A stretch of DNA of 15,054 nucleotides from Chitinophagaceae bacterium (lineage in GTDB: Bacteria > Bacteroidota > Bacteroidia > Chitinophagales > Chitinophagaceae), in NCBI GenBank assembly GCA_021323155.1, contig JAJTCI010000018.1, positions 1 to 15,054 of the forward strand, given 5' to 3'. Position numbers and translations under genes: made by a program. How positions within the stretch are numbered: the stretch's first letter is position 1; each line of letters opens with the position of its first letter. This document shows positions 14,362 through 15,054 of the stretch, in pieces. The notes below the pieces were generated by a model, which saw only the letters and a program-made list of their open reading frames with translations, did not search any database and was not told where the DNA came from.

Positions 14362-15054
14362 CTAATTCAGCATCCGGATCCGCATCCGTACATCCTGCAA
14401 TGGGCGGTCGTTCGGTCCTTTTTGAACAGCTGCAATCTTATCGATCACATCCATGCCACTGGTCACTTCACCAAAGACAGTATAGTCCTGGTCGAGGAAC
14501 GGCACACCGCCGATCCGGCTATAGACTTCTTTTTGCGCTGCGGAATATTTAAAGCCGGGGGTTTTGGATGCGGCACTTTGTTCAAACTGTGAGATCTGGG
14601 CTTCCGGTACGGGGTTGCCCTGTACAATATAGAACTGGCAATTGCTACTGGCCTTGGCGGGGTTTCCATCGCGGGCTGCGGCCAATGCGCCTTTCTTGTG
14701 GTAGAACTGGCCGCGGAACTCCGCGGGTATCCTGTCACCCGGGGCCGAGCCCATACCAAGCATCCCTGTGCTATCTGCAGTCCGGCTGATCGGATCGCCG
14801 CCCTGGATCATAAAACCCTGGATCACCCGGTGAAACAGCAGGCTGTCATAAAAGCCCTGCTCTACGAGTTTAATAAAATTGTCCCGGTGCATGGGTGTAG
14901 AGTCGTACAATTTCACGACCATCACTCCATAATTCGTTGTTATTTCAGCCAGCCGTTCATTACTAGCAGGAGCCGGCGGTGTGACTTTTTTCTCGTTCGT
15001 TGATTTTGTTTTATCAATCGGCCTGGCGTTGCCTGTTTTCTGCGCGTGCAGTGA
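14362..15054 (-). CDS. Cyclophilin-type peptidyl-prolyl cis-trans isomerase, 5' end outside window
   Basis: Folding catalyst for proline bonds. The frame is open without interruption to the right edge (230 codons visible), so the true start lies beyond 15054. The visible N-terminal part reads SLHAQKTGNARP, which looks like the end of a signal peptide cut after an A-x-A-like site, followed by a polar Pro/Lys/Thr-rich linker of about 30 residues and then the cyclophilin domain from LAEITTNYG. Core motifs are LLFHRVIQGFMIQGGDP, CQFYIVQG and DQDYTVFGEVTSGMDVIDKI. A short insert (about PEAQISQFEQ... to GGVPFLD) occurs before the last motif. Exported to periplasm or outer surface by inference. Starts at 14925 (GTG) or 14922 (ATG) would delete the first strand of the domain and are rejected. 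Confidence 0.93.
   Translation of the reverse strand, partial: SLHAQKTGNARPIDKTKSTNEKKVTPPAPASNERLAEITTNYGVMVVKLYDSTPMHRDNFIKLVEQGFYDSLLFHRVIQGFMIQGGDPISRTADSTGMLGMGSAPGDRIPAEFRGQFYHKKGALAAARDGNPAKASSNCQFYIVQGNPVPEAQISQFEQSAASKTPGFKYSAAQKEVYSRIGGVPFLDQDYTVFGEVTSGMDVIDKIAAVQKGPNDRPLQDVRMRIRMLN

Overview
This window looks like a chromosomal segment from a Bacteroidota bacterium, most likely of the Chitinophagales/Chitinophagaceae type. That placement is inferred from gene content, from the CcoN-CcoO fusion, from a gcvH/VanZ-like pair, and from promoter-like TAnnTTTG boxes of the Bacteroidota kind. No rRNA or tRNA is present to confirm it. No mobile element, CRISPR array or tRNA was seen.

Layout. 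(1) 25-2655, minus: alaS (alanyl-tRNA synthetase), divergent from (2) 2770-3741, plus: a membrane-anchored M23 peptidase. (3) 3862-13256, plus: a nearly uninterrupted respiratory locus in the order hemerythrin-like protein, ccoI (copper P-type ATPase), ccoS, ccoNO (fused oxidase subunits I and II), ccoQ, ccoP, ccoG, ccoH and a TauE/SafE-family membrane protein. (4) 13257-13470: a 200-base AT-rich region without a protein gene. It ends in a strong rho-independent terminator and holds a sigma54-like element that may drive a short RNA. (5) 13460-15054, minus: a VanZ-like protein, gcvH (glycine cleavage H protein) and a cyclophilin peptidyl-prolyl isomerase whose 5' end lies outside the window.

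The cco locus encodes a complete high-affinity cbb3 oxidase with its maturation set. CcoNO and CcoP carry the hemes and CuB. CcoI, CcoG, CcoS, CcoH and the TauE/SafE protein are the likely copper-supply and assembly factors. Two candidate promoter regions, before the hemerythrin-like gene and before ccoS, each combine a CRP/FNR-type dyad with a TAnnTTTR box at spacings expected for activation. This suggests control by low oxygen.

Points most worth a second look are the hemerythrin-like protein, which seems to have lost several diiron ligands; the long N-terminal membrane extension and single heme of CcoP; a perfect hairpin between ccoNO and ccoQ; and the candidate short RNA after the operon. 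The core gene content itself is familiar, and I did not find a clearly new multi-gene system.
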